From Synaphobranchus kaupii (taxonomy: Eukaryota > Chordata > Actinopteri > Anguilliformes > Synaphobranchidae), in assembly GCA_029718625.1 (NCBI GenBank), contig CM056380.1:108035535-108099534 (forward strand): 64,000 bases of DNA, in the 5' to 3' direction. Below are positions 1 to 11,014 of the stretch, piece after piece. Each line of letters opens with the position of its first letter. Within the stretch, counting starts at the first letter, position 1. The notes beneath the pieces were generated by a model. It was not told the DNA's origin. It ran no database searches and worked only from the letters and a program-made list of their open reading frames with translations. Made by a program: the position numbers and the translations under genes.

Positions 1-2571
1 AAATGGGTGGGCCCTGATACGCAGTCACTCAGCTCTGAAATGGGTGGGCCCTGATACGCAGTCACTCAGCTCTGAAATGGGTGGGCCCTGATACGCAGTC
101 ACTCAGCTCTGAAATGGGTGGGCCCTGATACGCAGTCACTCAGCTCTGAAATGGGTGGGCCCTGATACGCAGTCACTCAGCTCTGAAATGGGTGGGCCCT
201 GATACGCAGTCACTCAGCTCTGAAATGGGTGGGCCCTGATACGCAGTCACTCAGCTCTGAAATGGGTGGGCCCTGATACGCAGTCACTCAGCTCTGAAAT
301 GGGTGGGCCCTGATACGCAGTCACTCAGCTCTGAAATGGGTGGGCCCTGATACGCAGTCACTCAGCTCTGAAATGGGTGGGCCCTGATACGCAGTCACTC
401 AGCTCTGAAATGGGTGGGCCCTGATACGCAGTCACTCAGCTCTGAAATGGGTGGGCCCTGATACGCAGTCACTCAGCTCTGAAATGGGTGGGCCCTGATA
501 CGCAGTCACTCAGCTCTGAAATGGGTGGGCCCTGATACGCAGTCACTCAGCTCTGAAATGGGTGGGCCCTGATACGCAGTCACTCAGCTCTGAAATGGGT
601 GGGCCCTGATACGCAGTCACTCAGCTCTGAAATGGGTGGGCCCTGATACGCAGTCACTCAGCTCTGAAATGGGTGGGCCCTGATACGCAATCACTCAGCT
701 CTGAAATGGGTGGGCCCTGATACGCAGTCACTCAGCTCTGAAATGGGTGGGCCCTGATACGCAGTCACTCAGCTCTGAAATGGGTGGGCCCTGATACGCA
801 GTCACTCAGCTCTGAAATGGGTGGGCCCTGATACGCAGTCACTCAGCTCTGAAATGGGTGGGCCCTGATACGCAGTCACTCAGCTCTGAAATGGGTGGGC
901 CCTGATACGCAATCACTCAGCTCTGAAATGGGTGGGCCCTGATACGCAGTCACTCAGCTCTGAAATGGGTGGGCCCTGATACGCAGTCACTCAGCTCTGA
1001 AATGGGTGGGCCCTGATACGCAATCACTCAGCTCTGAAATGGGTGGGCCCTGATACGCAGTCACTCAGCTCTGAAATGGGTGGGCCCTGATACGCAGTCA
1101 CTCAGCTCTGAAATGGGTGGGCCCTGATACGCAGTCACTCAGCTCTGAAATGGGTGGGCCCTGATACGCAGTCACTCAGCTCTGAAATGGGTGGGCCCTG
1201 ATACGCAGTCACTCAGCTCTGAAATGGGTGGGCCCTGATACGCAGTCACTCAGCTCTGAAATGGGTGGGCCCTGATACGCAGTCACTCAGCTCTGAAATG
1301 GGTGGGCCCTGATACGCAGTCACTCAGCTCTGAAATGGGTGGGCCCTGATACGCAGTCACTCAGCTCTGAAATGGGTGGGCCCTGATACGCAGTCACTCA
1401 GCTCTGAAATGGGTGGGCCCTGATACGCAGTCACTCAGCTCTGAAATGGGTGGGCCCTGATACGCAGTCACTCAGCTCTGAAATGGGTGGGCCCTGATAC
1501 GCAGTCACTCAGCTCTGAAATGGGTGGGCCCTGATACGCAGTCACTCAGCTCTGAAATGGGTGGGCCCTGATACGCAGTCACTCAGCTCTGAAATGGGTG
1601 GGCCCTGATACGCAATCACTCAGCTCTGAAATGGGTGGGCCCTGATACGCAGTCACTCAGCTCTGAAATGGGTGGGCCCTGATACGCAGTCACTCAGCTC
1701 TGAAATGGGTGGGCCCTGATACGCAGTCACTCAGCTCTGAAATGGGTGGGCCCTGATACGCAGTCACTCAGCTCTGAAATGGGTGGGCCCTGATACGCAG
1801 TCACTCAGCTCTGAAATGGGTGGGCCCTGATACGCAATCACTCAGCTCTGAAATGGGTGGGCCCTGATACGCAGTCACTCAGCTCTGAAATGGGTGGGCC
1901 CTGATACGCAGTCACTCAGCTCTGAAATGGGTGGGCCCTGATACGCAATCACTCAGCTCTGAAATGGGTGGGCCCTGATACGCAGTCACTCAGCTCTGAA
2001 ATGGGTGGGCCCTGATACGCAGTCACTCAGCTCTGAAATGGGTGGGCCCTGATACGCAGTCACTCAGCTCTGAAATGGGTGGGCCCTGATACGCAGTCAC
2101 TCAGCTCTGAAATGGGTGGGCCCTGATACGCAGTCACTCAGCTCTGAAATGGGTGGGCCCTGATACGCAGTCACTCAGCTCTGAAATGGGTGGGCCCTGA
2201 TACGCAGTCACTCAGCTCTGAAATGGGTGGGCCCTGATACGCAGTCACTCAGCTCTGAAATGGGTGGGCCCTGATACGCAGTCACTCAGCTCTGAAATGG
2301 GTGGGCCCTGATACGCAATCACTCAGCTCTGAAATGGGTGGGCCCTGATACGCAATCACTCAGCTCTGAAATGGGTGGGCCCTGATACGCAATCACTCAG
2401 CTCTGAAATGGGTGGGCCCTGATAAGCAGTCACTCAGCTCTGAAATGGGTGGGCCCTGATACGCAGTCACTCAGCTCTGAAATGGGTGGGCCCTGATACG
2501 CAGTCACTCAGCTCTGAAATGGGTGGGCCCTGATACGCAGTCACTCAGCTCTGAAATGGGTGGGCCCGGCT
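1..2571. repeat. 37-bp satellite array, about 69.5 copies
   Basis: The same 37-bp unit repeats head to tail from the first base and ends at 2571 in unique sequence; the array is cut by the window edge, so its true length is unknown. Units are almost identical. The main variant is G to A at unit position 24, in units 19, 25, 28, 44, 50, 53, 63, 64 and 65; unit 66 has CGC changed to AGC. Each unit contains the palindrome GGGCCC. No long open frame runs through it. Confidence 0.97.
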
Positions 2572-2810
2572 GTAATTAAATGAGCTCAACCCAACCCATG
2601 CTGACAGATGGAAAATTACATTTTCCAAGACTTCCCATTGAACTGAGCCCATTCCCATTAGTTATTTCCTTCATAGGAAACCATTCTTCAGTGCCACAAT
2701 GCGTGGGTGACTTCAATTATAAAATAATCTGCAATGCATACATTTAAAGGGGGTTCTTTCTGCATCTCAATTTCTCAAATCCCCAAGTGAAAATGCGGCA
2801 CATTTCACCC
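2572..2810. other. Unique spacer between two tandem arrays
   Basis: A short non-repetitive stretch between the 37-bp satellite and the 43-bp minisatellite. No gene or regulatory motif could be supported. Confidence 0.5.
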
Positions 2811-3057
2811 AGGAGACCCAGGAACACACAGGTATTTTCAGTACATAAGAAGCAGGAGACCCAGGAACACACAGGTATTTTCAGTATATAAGAAGCAAGA
2901 GACCCAGGCACACACAGGTATTTTGAGTACATAAGAAGCAGGAGACCCAGGCACACACAGGTATTTTCAGTACATAAGAAGCAAGAGACCCAGGAACACA
3001 CAGGTATTTTCAGTACATAAGAAGCAAGAGACCCAGGCACACACAGGTATTTTCAGT
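2811..3057. repeat. 43-bp minisatellite, about 5.7 copies
   Basis: A 43-bp unit containing GAGACCCAGG and CACACAGGTATTTTCAG is repeated in tandem with few substitutions. The minus-strand open frame across it is a by-product of the repeat and shows no known domain. Confidence 0.93.
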
Positions 3058-4265
3058 TGGCCATTTGGGAGACGAGACTAAACGGCATTCAAGTTCCTGC
3101 TCAAGTTTGTGCGACTAATCATGCGATTTAAGAACAAGTTTAAAAAGTGCCATCTTTCTAATGATTTTATTGATTGCACTCACTTAAGTTATGACTTGGA
3201 CAAAGAAAATAGTACCACATGAGACAAAAGTTAATTACCTGTCAGTGGTCACTGGTAAAAAGTTTGTCACATTTGTTAATGAAGCAAATTAAACACACGT
3301 ATATTCAGAATAATATATATGTATATATATTCAGGTAGGGTATATCTTTGGTGTAAAGATTCAGAGGCACTTTCCTGTACAGTTTGTGCACTCTGAGAAT
3401 TGAATCACTGCCTGAAGATCTGACTTACAGGTGTGGCCCTGTCTACTTAAAAAATGGGAACGTGTTGCTTAAAGTCTGTTTTAATGATAGACTCATACAA
3501 GATTTACAATTCATTAGTAATGGGCTGCCTAATGTGGTGACATTTATAAATATTTATTTAAACATCTATGCTATCTATTTTAACTTGCCTTCATTTTATT
3601 CCTTTGAACATAATACAACTTTAAATTACCGTAAAGTGACATTGATTTAATCAATTTCCTCAGTATTGCATGTAAAAACCATTGTTGTCCACTTGGAAAA
3701 TTTTCATTGAGCCGTAATTCCATATGCTGTCCGATAGGCATTCCGTGTTCATTCCACCATTTTGTAAACTGAGCACCTTTTAAGTTTGCTCAGTTTACGG
3801 ACACAGATTCGGACACAGCCCATGAGTGAATGTAATGCCTCCAGACCCATGGCATTTGAGAGCCATAAAACTGGGCTGCAGACAGGGGGCAATCTAAGAT
3901 TTATTGAGCAAGCTTGCGAGCTCTTTCAGGCTAACAGTTTCTGCACCTAGATGTTTTAGAAGCTAAATCACAGTTGCCAAATACAGCCATTTTACTGTGA
4001 ATCATCGTCTGATACCTAAGATGATCTGAAGGACACAACTGAAGCATGCAACTACATGCCCCTTTGAAACAAATAAGCATTAAGAGTTATCAGAAACGTC
4101 TTCTGGCAAGAAGAAGTTTAAAGTACGGATAGTCACAGGGGAAATTAAGAGATTTTCCATATGATATGTTATGATGCGTGTGACAGGTATTGTAGCTCAG
4201 TACCGCTCTCCTACAGAAAGCTTGTGCTCACAGCTGCCAGATCTCACGCATACATTACTGTAGGG
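3058..4265. other. AT-rich unique sequence with a small hairpin
   Basis: No gene is recognised. An 88-codon open frame at 3384-3650 has no recognisable domain and is treated as chance. A short AT microsatellite lies near 3312-3332. An 11-bp inverted repeat (GTAAACTGAGC at 3764-3774, complement at 3788-3798) forms a hairpin, flanked on both sides by related GGACACA/TGTCCG words, so it may be a small decayed inverted-repeat element. Confidence 0.5.
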
Positions 4266-4586
4266 CAGTGATCCCCAACCCTGTTCCTGGAGATCTACCA
4301 TCCTGTAGGTTTTCACTCCAAACCCCAACAAAGCACACCTCACTCAACAGCTAGAGATCTACCGTCCTGTAGGTTTTCACTCCAACCCTAACAAAGCACA
4401 CCTCACTCAACAGCTAGAGATCTACCATCCTGTAGGTTTTCACTCCAACCCTAACAAAGCACACCTCATTCAACAGCTAGAGATCTCACTGAGCTGCTCA
4501 TCAGGAGAACCAGGTGTTGCCAAATTAGGGTTGAAATTAAAACCTACAGGATGGTAGATCTCCAGGAACAGGTTTGAGGACCACTG
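4266..4586. mobile_element. hAT-like miniature element with an internally triplicated arm
   Basis: The ends are inverted repeats: CAGTGATCCCCAACC on the left, and a right end whose complement reads CAGTGGTCCTCAAACC. The next bases (TGTTCCTGGAGATCTACC) are also mirrored. The CAGTG start fits hAT elements. Flanking octamers 4258-4265 and 4587-4594 agree at only 5 of 8 positions, so the target duplication is decayed or absent. A 63-64-bp segment of the left arm is repeated in tandem (AGATCT at 4291, 4355, 4418 and 4481). No coding capacity. Confidence 0.75.
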
Positions 4587-4908
4587 CAATAGTGTATAAG
4601 AGATCCATTAAAACCGGTAACCAAAGGCCTTCACTCACATTTTAATAAAAATCTGCAGAAGCTTATTAATTGTGCTAAAACAGGCGTGACATTTTTAAGG
4701 TATGCTGCATGAACTGGATCATTTAAAACATAATTGATATCAGCAAAGTCAGATAGTAACAGTTCAGTTGCCACACAACTTTTAATGTTATTTATGGAAT
4801 ACAATTCTTTCAAGTTCTATGGTATCATTTTGCAGGATAGGAGCACAATGTCTGTGTGGAGATGTGAGCACCACCGCTTGCGTGCAGAGACAGAGTATTT
4901 TCTTTTGT

Positions 4909-4942
<34 letters not shown>

Positions 4943-5276
4943 CAGTCTTCCGTCCTTTTCGCTGTAGAACTCCCGGAAGGCTTTTATGCTCTGAGGCTCA
5001 CTGTCGAACAATCAAGGCAATTGGTTAATCGATACAATCAATAAACAATCATTCGTTACCAATCGCATGATTTCCGACAGCTGTGCCGGCTCCACAAACC
5101 ACACAAGTTCACTCTCTCTCTTGCCGGCAGTGCCTAAAACCACGCCCCCCCCCCCCCCCTACCACAGTCTGATTCTGGCTTCAGTTACACACATTTACTT
5201 CAAATTTCCTGTGAGTCAAATGTTTTTTTCCCCCTATTTGCATCCTGGCTTGGGTGACATATGTAGAGATATGATA

Positions 5277-5279
<3 letters not shown>
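4587..5279. other. Unique sequence with GACA and poly-C microsatellites
   Basis: Holds a (GACA)n microsatellite at about 4910-4939 and a run of 16 C at 5144-5159. The short overlapping open frames here run through the microsatellite and resemble no protein. Confidence 0.6.
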
Positions 5280-5324
<45 letters not shown>

Positions 5325-5338
5325 TGTATATATATATA
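5280..5338. repeat. (TA)n microsatellite
   Basis: An almost uninterrupted TA dinucleotide run broken once by CTG, followed by a short CA tract and AT-rich DNA to about 5370. Confidence 0.97.
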
Positions 5339-5370
5339 CACACACTGTACATATAATAATATATAATATT

Positions 5371-6237
5371 ACCCAATATGATTGTTGTTATTCATGCATG
5401 TCTTAATTGTTTTCTATGGTTACTTGAATGATCAAATTGAATTAATTCTTATAAAGGAAACAAGCAAATCATTTACTCACATATCGCTTTGCAAAATTGC
5501 TCACGTGTACAAAACTCGGGTGTTTAAATATTCTGATATAGCTCATTAAATATGACAAAGGGCGGTTCAGCCTGCTCACTCTCTCTATAGTGTTTGAATT
5601 CCCTTAAATATAAATTTTGCTGTTCCACACGAACCATTCTCTGTTTACTATTCTTTGAGATAAAAACAAATGAGTCATTGAAATAAAAATAATTAAACAT
5701 AATCTAAAATGAACACTTGCCATTCCATGCCTTCGTAACGACAAAAGCAAAGAAGAATTCATGATACTCTCTATGTCGAAACTTATGATTTATTGCATCA
5801 TAAAGTTTATCATATGTTCTCCCTTCCTTCCATTCATCCTGGGAATTATAATTATAATTAGAGCAAATTCACTGCCCCTAGTGACACACTGTATTAACAT
5901 TCAATTATAAACACACACAAAAGAAGACAATTAATTAGAAAAGCTGAGTCATATGGAATCCCCTTTGGAGGGAGACTGACAATGATTTATTTGTTCTGCG
6001 AAATTGCAAATCAAATATTACAAAACCTTTCACTATGAGTTGTTGAGGAAAGTTTTCTTTCTTTTTGAAATATTTTGAGTCACACTTGACATTTGGTGAC
6101 ATTATTACCGGTGTAATTAACGAAACAAAAGGGGGCGGAGCGCTATATCAATCATATTTTGTCACCGAGGATATAGAATATTCTTTACTCCGTACTCTTG
6201 CTCTAATTAGGCTTCTCTTTCATTCCTACAAATGGTA
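5371..6237. other. AT-rich unique sequence
   Basis: No gene, RNA or repeat is recognised. Composition is AT-rich with short homopolymer runs. Confidence 0.5.
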
Positions 6238-6376
6238 GATAAAACAACATCTCGAGGTCAAGATAAAACAACATCTCGAGGTCAAGATAAAACAACATCT
6301 CCAGGTCAAGATAAAACAACATCTCCAGGTCAAGACAAAACAACATCTCCAGGTCAAGATAAAACAACATCTCGAG
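6238..6376. repeat. 24-bp minisatellite, about 6 copies
   Basis: Six tandem copies of a 24-bp unit (ATAAAACAACATCTCGAGGT plus CAAG) differ mainly at CTCGAG versus CTCCAG. The unit is a multiple of three, which keeps a short frame open, but the peptide is only the repeat. Confidence 0.95.
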
Positions 6377-6489
6377 GGTGTCATATCATTGGTGTCCCAT
6401 TATTATTTATGTAGGATAAATTATATAACGAGGAAAACCAGAAGGACAAGTCTGGACCAGAATGAGCTGGCGAGTCAATGAGTTACAAG

Positions 6490-6565
6490 TTTGAAGATAG
6501 TGGTTTGACTCTTGGTGTGGGACACTGGTTTGACTCTTGGGTGGGTCACTAGTTTGACTCTTGGT
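6490..6565. repeat. Left part of a split 24-bp minisatellite
   Basis: About three copies of a unit containing GGTTTGACTCTTGGGTG. The same repeat resumes at 7278 beyond a Penelope-type fragment, so this and the 7278-7495 block were probably one array. Confidence 0.85.
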
Positions 6566-7277
6566 TTAGGAAAAAATCTTTATTTCCCAAGTTACCCCTT
6601 ATGAGGGCCCCTTGGGAAAGAAAGTAAGAAGAATTTGGTCCCTCTTGTGTTGAAGTTTTACCAGCATTTGTTTAATCCTCCTGGGAATATGGTGTTGAGT
6701 TTTCTAATCCAATGCCTTTCTGTCCTACGTCTGTCCTCCTGTGTCCAATTAATGTTTGAATGGAGGCCCGATATTTCTACTGCTTCAAGTCCATGGTGTA
6801 GGAAATGAGCTACTATGTGTGTGTCTGTTTTTCTATGATTTTTTATGTTATATATGTGTTGTGCCAATCTGGTTTTAATTGTATTTCCTGTCTCTCCTAC
6901 ATATTTTATGTCATAGTGTTTGCACTTTATGACAAATATGCAGTTATATGTGTTAACTGTGAGTGTTTAATAAGATATGTTATGTTTGTAGTGTTGTTTT
7001 TCACTGTAGTGGCCTGTTTGTAAAATATCAGGCCTTGTGTGGGTAAAATGTTGATTTCCGGTAGTTTACTACTTACCAGATGATTCTTAAGTTTTAGTTT
7101 TTTTTGTAGGCCGAAAAGATTTTGTATTCTTGGTGCAGGTCTGTGTTTTGCAGAATCCTGGCCAGGTTCCGTTTAATTTTCCCGTTCACTATTTGGCTGA
7201 ATGTTGAGCAGGTGTTGATAAGTGGAATGATTTTTCTAGTGTCCTGTTGTTTTGTAGCAAAGATTTTTTTCAGAATC
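6566..7277 (-). mobile_element. Penelope-like retroelement fragment (3' part)
   Basis: On the minus strand this encodes the C-terminal side of a Penelope-type polyprotein: a spacer region after the reverse transcriptase, then a GIY-YIG endonuclease domain. The fragment lies exactly between two blocks of one 24-bp minisatellite, as expected for an insertion into it or for later array growth around it. It is truncated at its 5' side (near 7277) and broken by frame changes. Target duplication cannot be read inside tandem repeats. Confidence 0.75.
6658..6990 (-). pseudogene. GIY-YIG endonuclease domain of a Penelope-like element (broken)
   Basis: Reading from about 6940 down to 6658, the frame gives a Y-x-C-I-F segment, then C-K-H-Y and K-Y-V-G-E-T-G, matching the GIY-YIG core with the Cys residues seen in Penelope-like elements. 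It continues through K-T-R-L-A-Q-H and R-R-R-T-E-R-H-W-I-R to the typical ending K-L-N-T-I-F-P-G-G-L-N. In Penelope elements this nuclease nicks the target for reverse transcription. Upstream of about 6945 the homologous reading moves to another frame, so it is a pseudogene. The 69-codon open stretch at 6658-6867 starts with TTG, not ATG. Confidence 0.78.
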
Positions 7278-7495
7278 TGGTTTGACTCTTGGGTGAGTCA
7301 CTGGTTTGGACTCTTGGGTGGGTCACTGGTTTGGACTCTTGGGTGGGTCACTGGTTTGACTCTTGGGTGGGTCACTGGTTTGACTCTTGGGTGGGTCACT
7401 GGGTTCGACTCTTGGGTGGGTCACTGGTTTGACTCTTGGGTGAGTCACTGGTTTGACTCTTGGGTGAGTCACTGGTTCGACTCTTCAATGGGACA
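7278..7495. repeat. Right part of a split 24-bp minisatellite, about 9 copies
   Basis: Tandem copies of GGTTTGACTCTTGGGTGGGT plus CACT, some one base longer. A 125-codon plus-strand frame over 7122-7499 is mostly this repeat and antisense to the Penelope fragment, so it is not called a gene. Confidence 0.9.
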
Positions 7496-7661
7496 ATGAT
7501 CTGTTATTTACTTGCTCTGTGAGGGCATTTGTGGTGTTTGTAACTTTGGAGATTTTGATCCTTGTTGAGGAAATCTACTGTTCAATGTTTTGGAGTGTGC
7601 TCTTAAGTTCCTTTCAGATGCTACTGGAGAGGAGGTGATATATTATGTCTGCACTACACTT
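7496..7661. other. Unique spacer
   Basis: Nothing recognised between the minisatellite and the piggyBac-like element end. Confidence 0.5.
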
Positions 7662-7730
7662 TTAACCCTTTAAGGTGTAAGATCACAAATATGTGATTAG
7701 AATGTTCTCAATGGAACATTCTAATGCTGA
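7662..7730. mobile_element. piggyBac-like miniature element, one end (uninterrupted copy)
   Basis: Begins TTAA then CCCTTTAAGGTGTAAG, the form of a piggyBac-type end next to its TTAA target. About 69 bp match the split copy at 41135-41146/41869-41876/49036-49088 with roughly seven substitutions. Homology stops after AATGCTGA, so the rest was lost or is unrelated. Internal inverted repeats (AGAATGTTC/GAACATTCT and ATCACA/TGTGAT) can pair. This copy shows what the other looked like before two later insertions. Confidence 0.7.
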
Positions 7731-8529
7731 GGCAGTTAGATTCTGGTACAGTAAAACACCATTGAATGGTCCAAACAGCCAATCAAAGCACCTTTGGCTC
7801 CACATTGACATGAAGCGCCCAGTGGAAAATAACAGAAAACAAGGGTACAGACTAAGGGCCAAAATAGAGATAAGTTTTCTTGCATAGATTGGTCCAGAGA
7901 TTTGTTTTGAACATTTTTCCACCAGAAGCAGTATCGCAGTGCGTATTTCATGGGCCTGGCTCCTGATAAATTATTCCGCCTTCCTGTGTTAATGCTGATG
8001 CAGAACGACAAGCAAGACTGGAACAGGGGAGAGATGTACACCAGGGTGATGGGGCACCTTGAAGCGCTCTCCAACCGGGACGTTTTATTTACACTGTGAA
8101 ATTAAATACTACCTGTGCAGTATTAGATTACTTTAGAAGCGGAATGCTTAGCGAGCGGGATGTCAGCTAGCGGTGGGGGCAGCGGTAGGTCATACAGCAG
8201 CGAATGGAGGAAGATGAAGGTGAATCCTCTTCGTCACGGTGTAGGGTGAGAGACGATTTCACAAATTAGCCCCTCCCTTGAAAGGAGTGCATCAGGCCAT
8301 CCGTAGACCGCTACACGCTTTCTGCGCCAAACGGTGCAGAAACATCCCTGGACAGCTGTCACTCCCTCAACGAGCTTCAGAGCGTTTCTGCTTTCAGTGC
8401 TTCTAAGATGACTGTGCATCAGTTACGCTGAGAACAGGTGGGATTCACCTTTTATCAGCTATCTCAGTTAAGAGTTGAGAAAAACATACAATAAGGCTTT
8501 TTAGTAATAATTATAATAATAATAACTAT
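7731..8529. other. Unique sequence, nothing recognised
   Basis: Several short open frames on both strands (for example 7683-7922 and 7736-8074, both minus) overlap one another and lack domains. No RNA or repeat is identified. Confidence 0.5.
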
Positions 8530-8996
8530 TAATTAGTGGTGTTGGTGGGCCAGTAGGGGGCAGTCTTCCCTCTGGTCAAATAAACCCCAATGCCCCAGTG
8601 CAGTGATGGGGACACTGTGCTGTAGGAGATGCCGTCTTTCGGATGAGACGTTAAACTGAGGTCCTGACTCACTGCGGTCATTAAAGATCCCATGACACTT
8701 ATCGTAAAGAGTAGGGGTTTCCCCGGTGTCCTGGCTAAACTCCCAACCCAGGCTCATTCAATCTGTCACCTAATCATCCCCCAGTTTAATTGGCTAAAAA
8801 AATTATTCTCTCCCTATCCACCTCAGCTGATGTGTGGTGAGCATACTGGCGCAAAATGGCTGCCGTTGCATCACCCAGGTGGGTGCTACACATTGGTGGT
8901 GGTAGAGGCGAGTTTCCCCCTCATCATTGTAAAGCGCTTTGAGTATCTAGAAAGGCGCTATATAAATGCCATGCATTATTATTATTATTAATTAGT
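8530..8996 (+). mobile_element. SINE-like retroposon ending in (ATT)n
   Basis: A retroposon-like unit about 450 bp long. It has a conserved-looking core (CGGATGAGACGTTAAAC near 8640), a tail reading GTAAAGCGCTTTGAG then GCGCTATATAAATGC, and a terminal ATT microsatellite, the arrangement common in abundant fish SINE-like families. Family assignment is from memory of such sequences; a second copy is not present here. Frames within it are not genes. Confidence 0.6.
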
Positions 8997-9078
8997 AAAA
9001 GATTATTATCAAAGTACGGCAGTGACTGTTTTTTGTTTTGTTTCTTTGTTAGTGGCAAAGTCTTCTCAGTAGAAGCAA

Positions 9079-9161
9079 TTCATTTTTTTTATTTTACCTT
9101 TATTTTACCAGGCAGGTCAATTAAGATCGAAATCTTATTTACAATGATGACCCGGCAAGAA
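9079..9161 (-). mobile_element. LINE 3' tail fragment
   Basis: Read on the minus strand, this ends in CCTGGTAAAATAAAGGTAAA and carries the short hairpin region before it. The same arrangement ends the LINE at 29018-29090 (TTGGTAAAATAAAAG). It is a strongly 5'-truncated copy of a related LINE, with no coding part left. Confidence 0.72.
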
Positions 9162-10189
9162 TAAAAAGAAACCGGCATTCACTCCGCGGAGTTTCAGATA
9201 TCGGGATCCTCGTGCGCGGTCCAATGCGAACTTCCACTGCGCACTTTTATTGTGTGACACATTACTTGCCAGAACACATAAAACTGCCTTTAATTGAAGA
9301 GGCGGGATGTCAGCCATTTGCACGGTGACAGAGCCGTTAGTTCGCCCTTGTCGTTTGTTCCTCCTGTATCAGCTGACATTTGAGATGTTGTCTTTACATA
9401 ATTTATCTGCTCAGTGGATGCCCTGATCCACAGGCGTTTATTATTTTGACAACGTACTCAATCAGACAGCGGTACCGTATAATGCTGTTTTTTTTGCGCG
9501 GCGGGATGCTTCCTTTAGAAACGGAGGTTAATTAAACGCTGCGTCTGTTTCACACAAACGTCGGTTTACCGGTGACCATCTGGTTCACTGCATGAAGCTA
9601 AAGCACCAAACCCACAATGTTACGGATGCTGTGTAAAGGCATTAAAAAAGTTTGTAAATCACTGTGGAAACTTATGTTTAGTTATGCTAATGTATCCATT
9701 ATGGTATAACTTTAGAATATTAGCTGATGCCAGCAAGCCATGAGCATAAAGGAAAGGGAGTTTTACAGTATGTATATAAATACTCAGTTATAGCAGGCTT
9801 AACATATGAGGTCACTGTGTATCTGGGTTACCATGACACCCACGTAAACTGTTCTGTATAGGAGCATCTGTAAAATATATTAATAGGTAATAGCCAAAAA
9901 AACAATAATGATTTAATGATCTGGGCAATATTTCAACTGTGAATCACATATACGTAGGTCACCACCTGAGATTCAAGTTCCAGTCCAACTGCAATGAACG
10001 TTTTAATGTTAGTATAGGCTAATAGTTTCACCAAGAGTTAGGCTTAAACAATGGTTTGGCCATGTGTCACAGAAAAACAAATACGCGCAAAAACTGCTGA
10101 GGCAAAACACACTTTATTTAGACAAAATCAGGACTGGAGTCTCCCGAGTGCTTCCTTTCGTGAAATCAATCAGCGTTAAGGAGCCGACA
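9162..10189. other. Unique sequence
   Basis: No gene or repeat is recognised. Confidence 0.5.
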
Positions 10190-10545
10190 GCATTACAAGA
10201 AGTCCTTCCCGGACGGGCTAATGTACGGGAGGATCAGGGTAAACTGACAGGCGCTATGGGATGTGTCGGTAGCTAACGCCACGTTCTGGATCAAACGGCG
10301 GGCCACTGACTGGGTTGACGGAGTCCACTGGGAGAAGGGTTGCGCTGGAATGCATGTCAGGCGAGGGCAGGTAAAGAGTGTTATGAAATATGAATATTCA
10401 GTGAATAGCGTTATGAATATTCATGCCGCGGCAAAGCGCCTCTGTTCTGGAGACTCCTGTCAAACAGAAACGCGGGAATTACGAGGCGCGCTTGCCGCTG
10501 CTCTGATGCGCGTCTCCCTGCACGCACATACTCTTTGGCATGCAG
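10190..10545. other. CpG-rich stretch
   Basis: CpG dinucleotides and GCGC words are denser here than in the AT-rich neighbourhood (for example 10430-10520). It could be an unmethylated regulatory stretch or the GC-rich core of an unrecognised repeat. Open frames at 10064-10276 and 10263-10604 show no domain and overlap in different frames. No TATA or exon structure supports a gene. Confidence 0.35.
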
Positions 10546-10710
10546 CCTCGTCACAGGCAGGCAGACAACTGGAGGATGAATTCTTGGGGGAAAAAAATAA
10601 ATAAATAACAGGAAAACAGTAATAGTCCGTAGCCTACAGGCAATACCGGCCGAGTGGTTCAGGCTCTACCCAAAGTGCTCTTGTTTGGTTTAAGACGTGT
10701 CAGACACTGT

Positions 10711-11014
10711 GGGTGCGTCCCAATAGTCGAAAAATGCCACCTTTCCTCCTCCACTACCACTCCGTCTACTCCGTGCCCCGGAAATGGATCTTTGTGTTTT
10801 AATCTAATGTCGCTGATTACATCTTAATTACGTATTAATGGTTAAATATTAATTAATGTCTCAACGCAAACCGCAATGTCATGTACATTGGATACTGTAC
10901 ATGCAAATACTTGTACTCAAAACAGGCAGTTTTGCATATTTCCGGGTAGGAGAGGAGTGGTAGTGGGGGAGTGGAGGAAGGGAGGTGGTAAGTGAAGAAT
11001 ATTGGGACGCAGCC
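10711..11014. mobile_element. Miniature inverted-repeat element, copy 1
   Basis: The left end GGGTGCGTCCCAATA and right end TATTGGGACGCAGCC are inverted repeats (14 of 15). Both subterminal regions are pyrimidine-rich toward the inside (CTCC and CCACTACCAC words). No clear target duplication was found, so the superfamily is left open. No coding capacity. Confidence 0.7.

Noticed and set aside
1..2571. Hammerhead motif in the 37-bp satellite (CTGATAC...CTGAAA)
   Set aside because: The first box reads CTGATAC instead of CTGANGA, and no stems fit.
1..2571. A CRISPR-like array
   Set aside because: There are no variable spacers; units are continuous and nearly identical, and the rest of the window is vertebrate DNA.
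10625..10660. Possible tRNA (GGCCGAGTGGTTCAGGC looks like a Ser/Leu A-box)
   Set aside because: No B-box at the right distance and no cloverleaf; at most a fragment of a tRNA-derived repeat.
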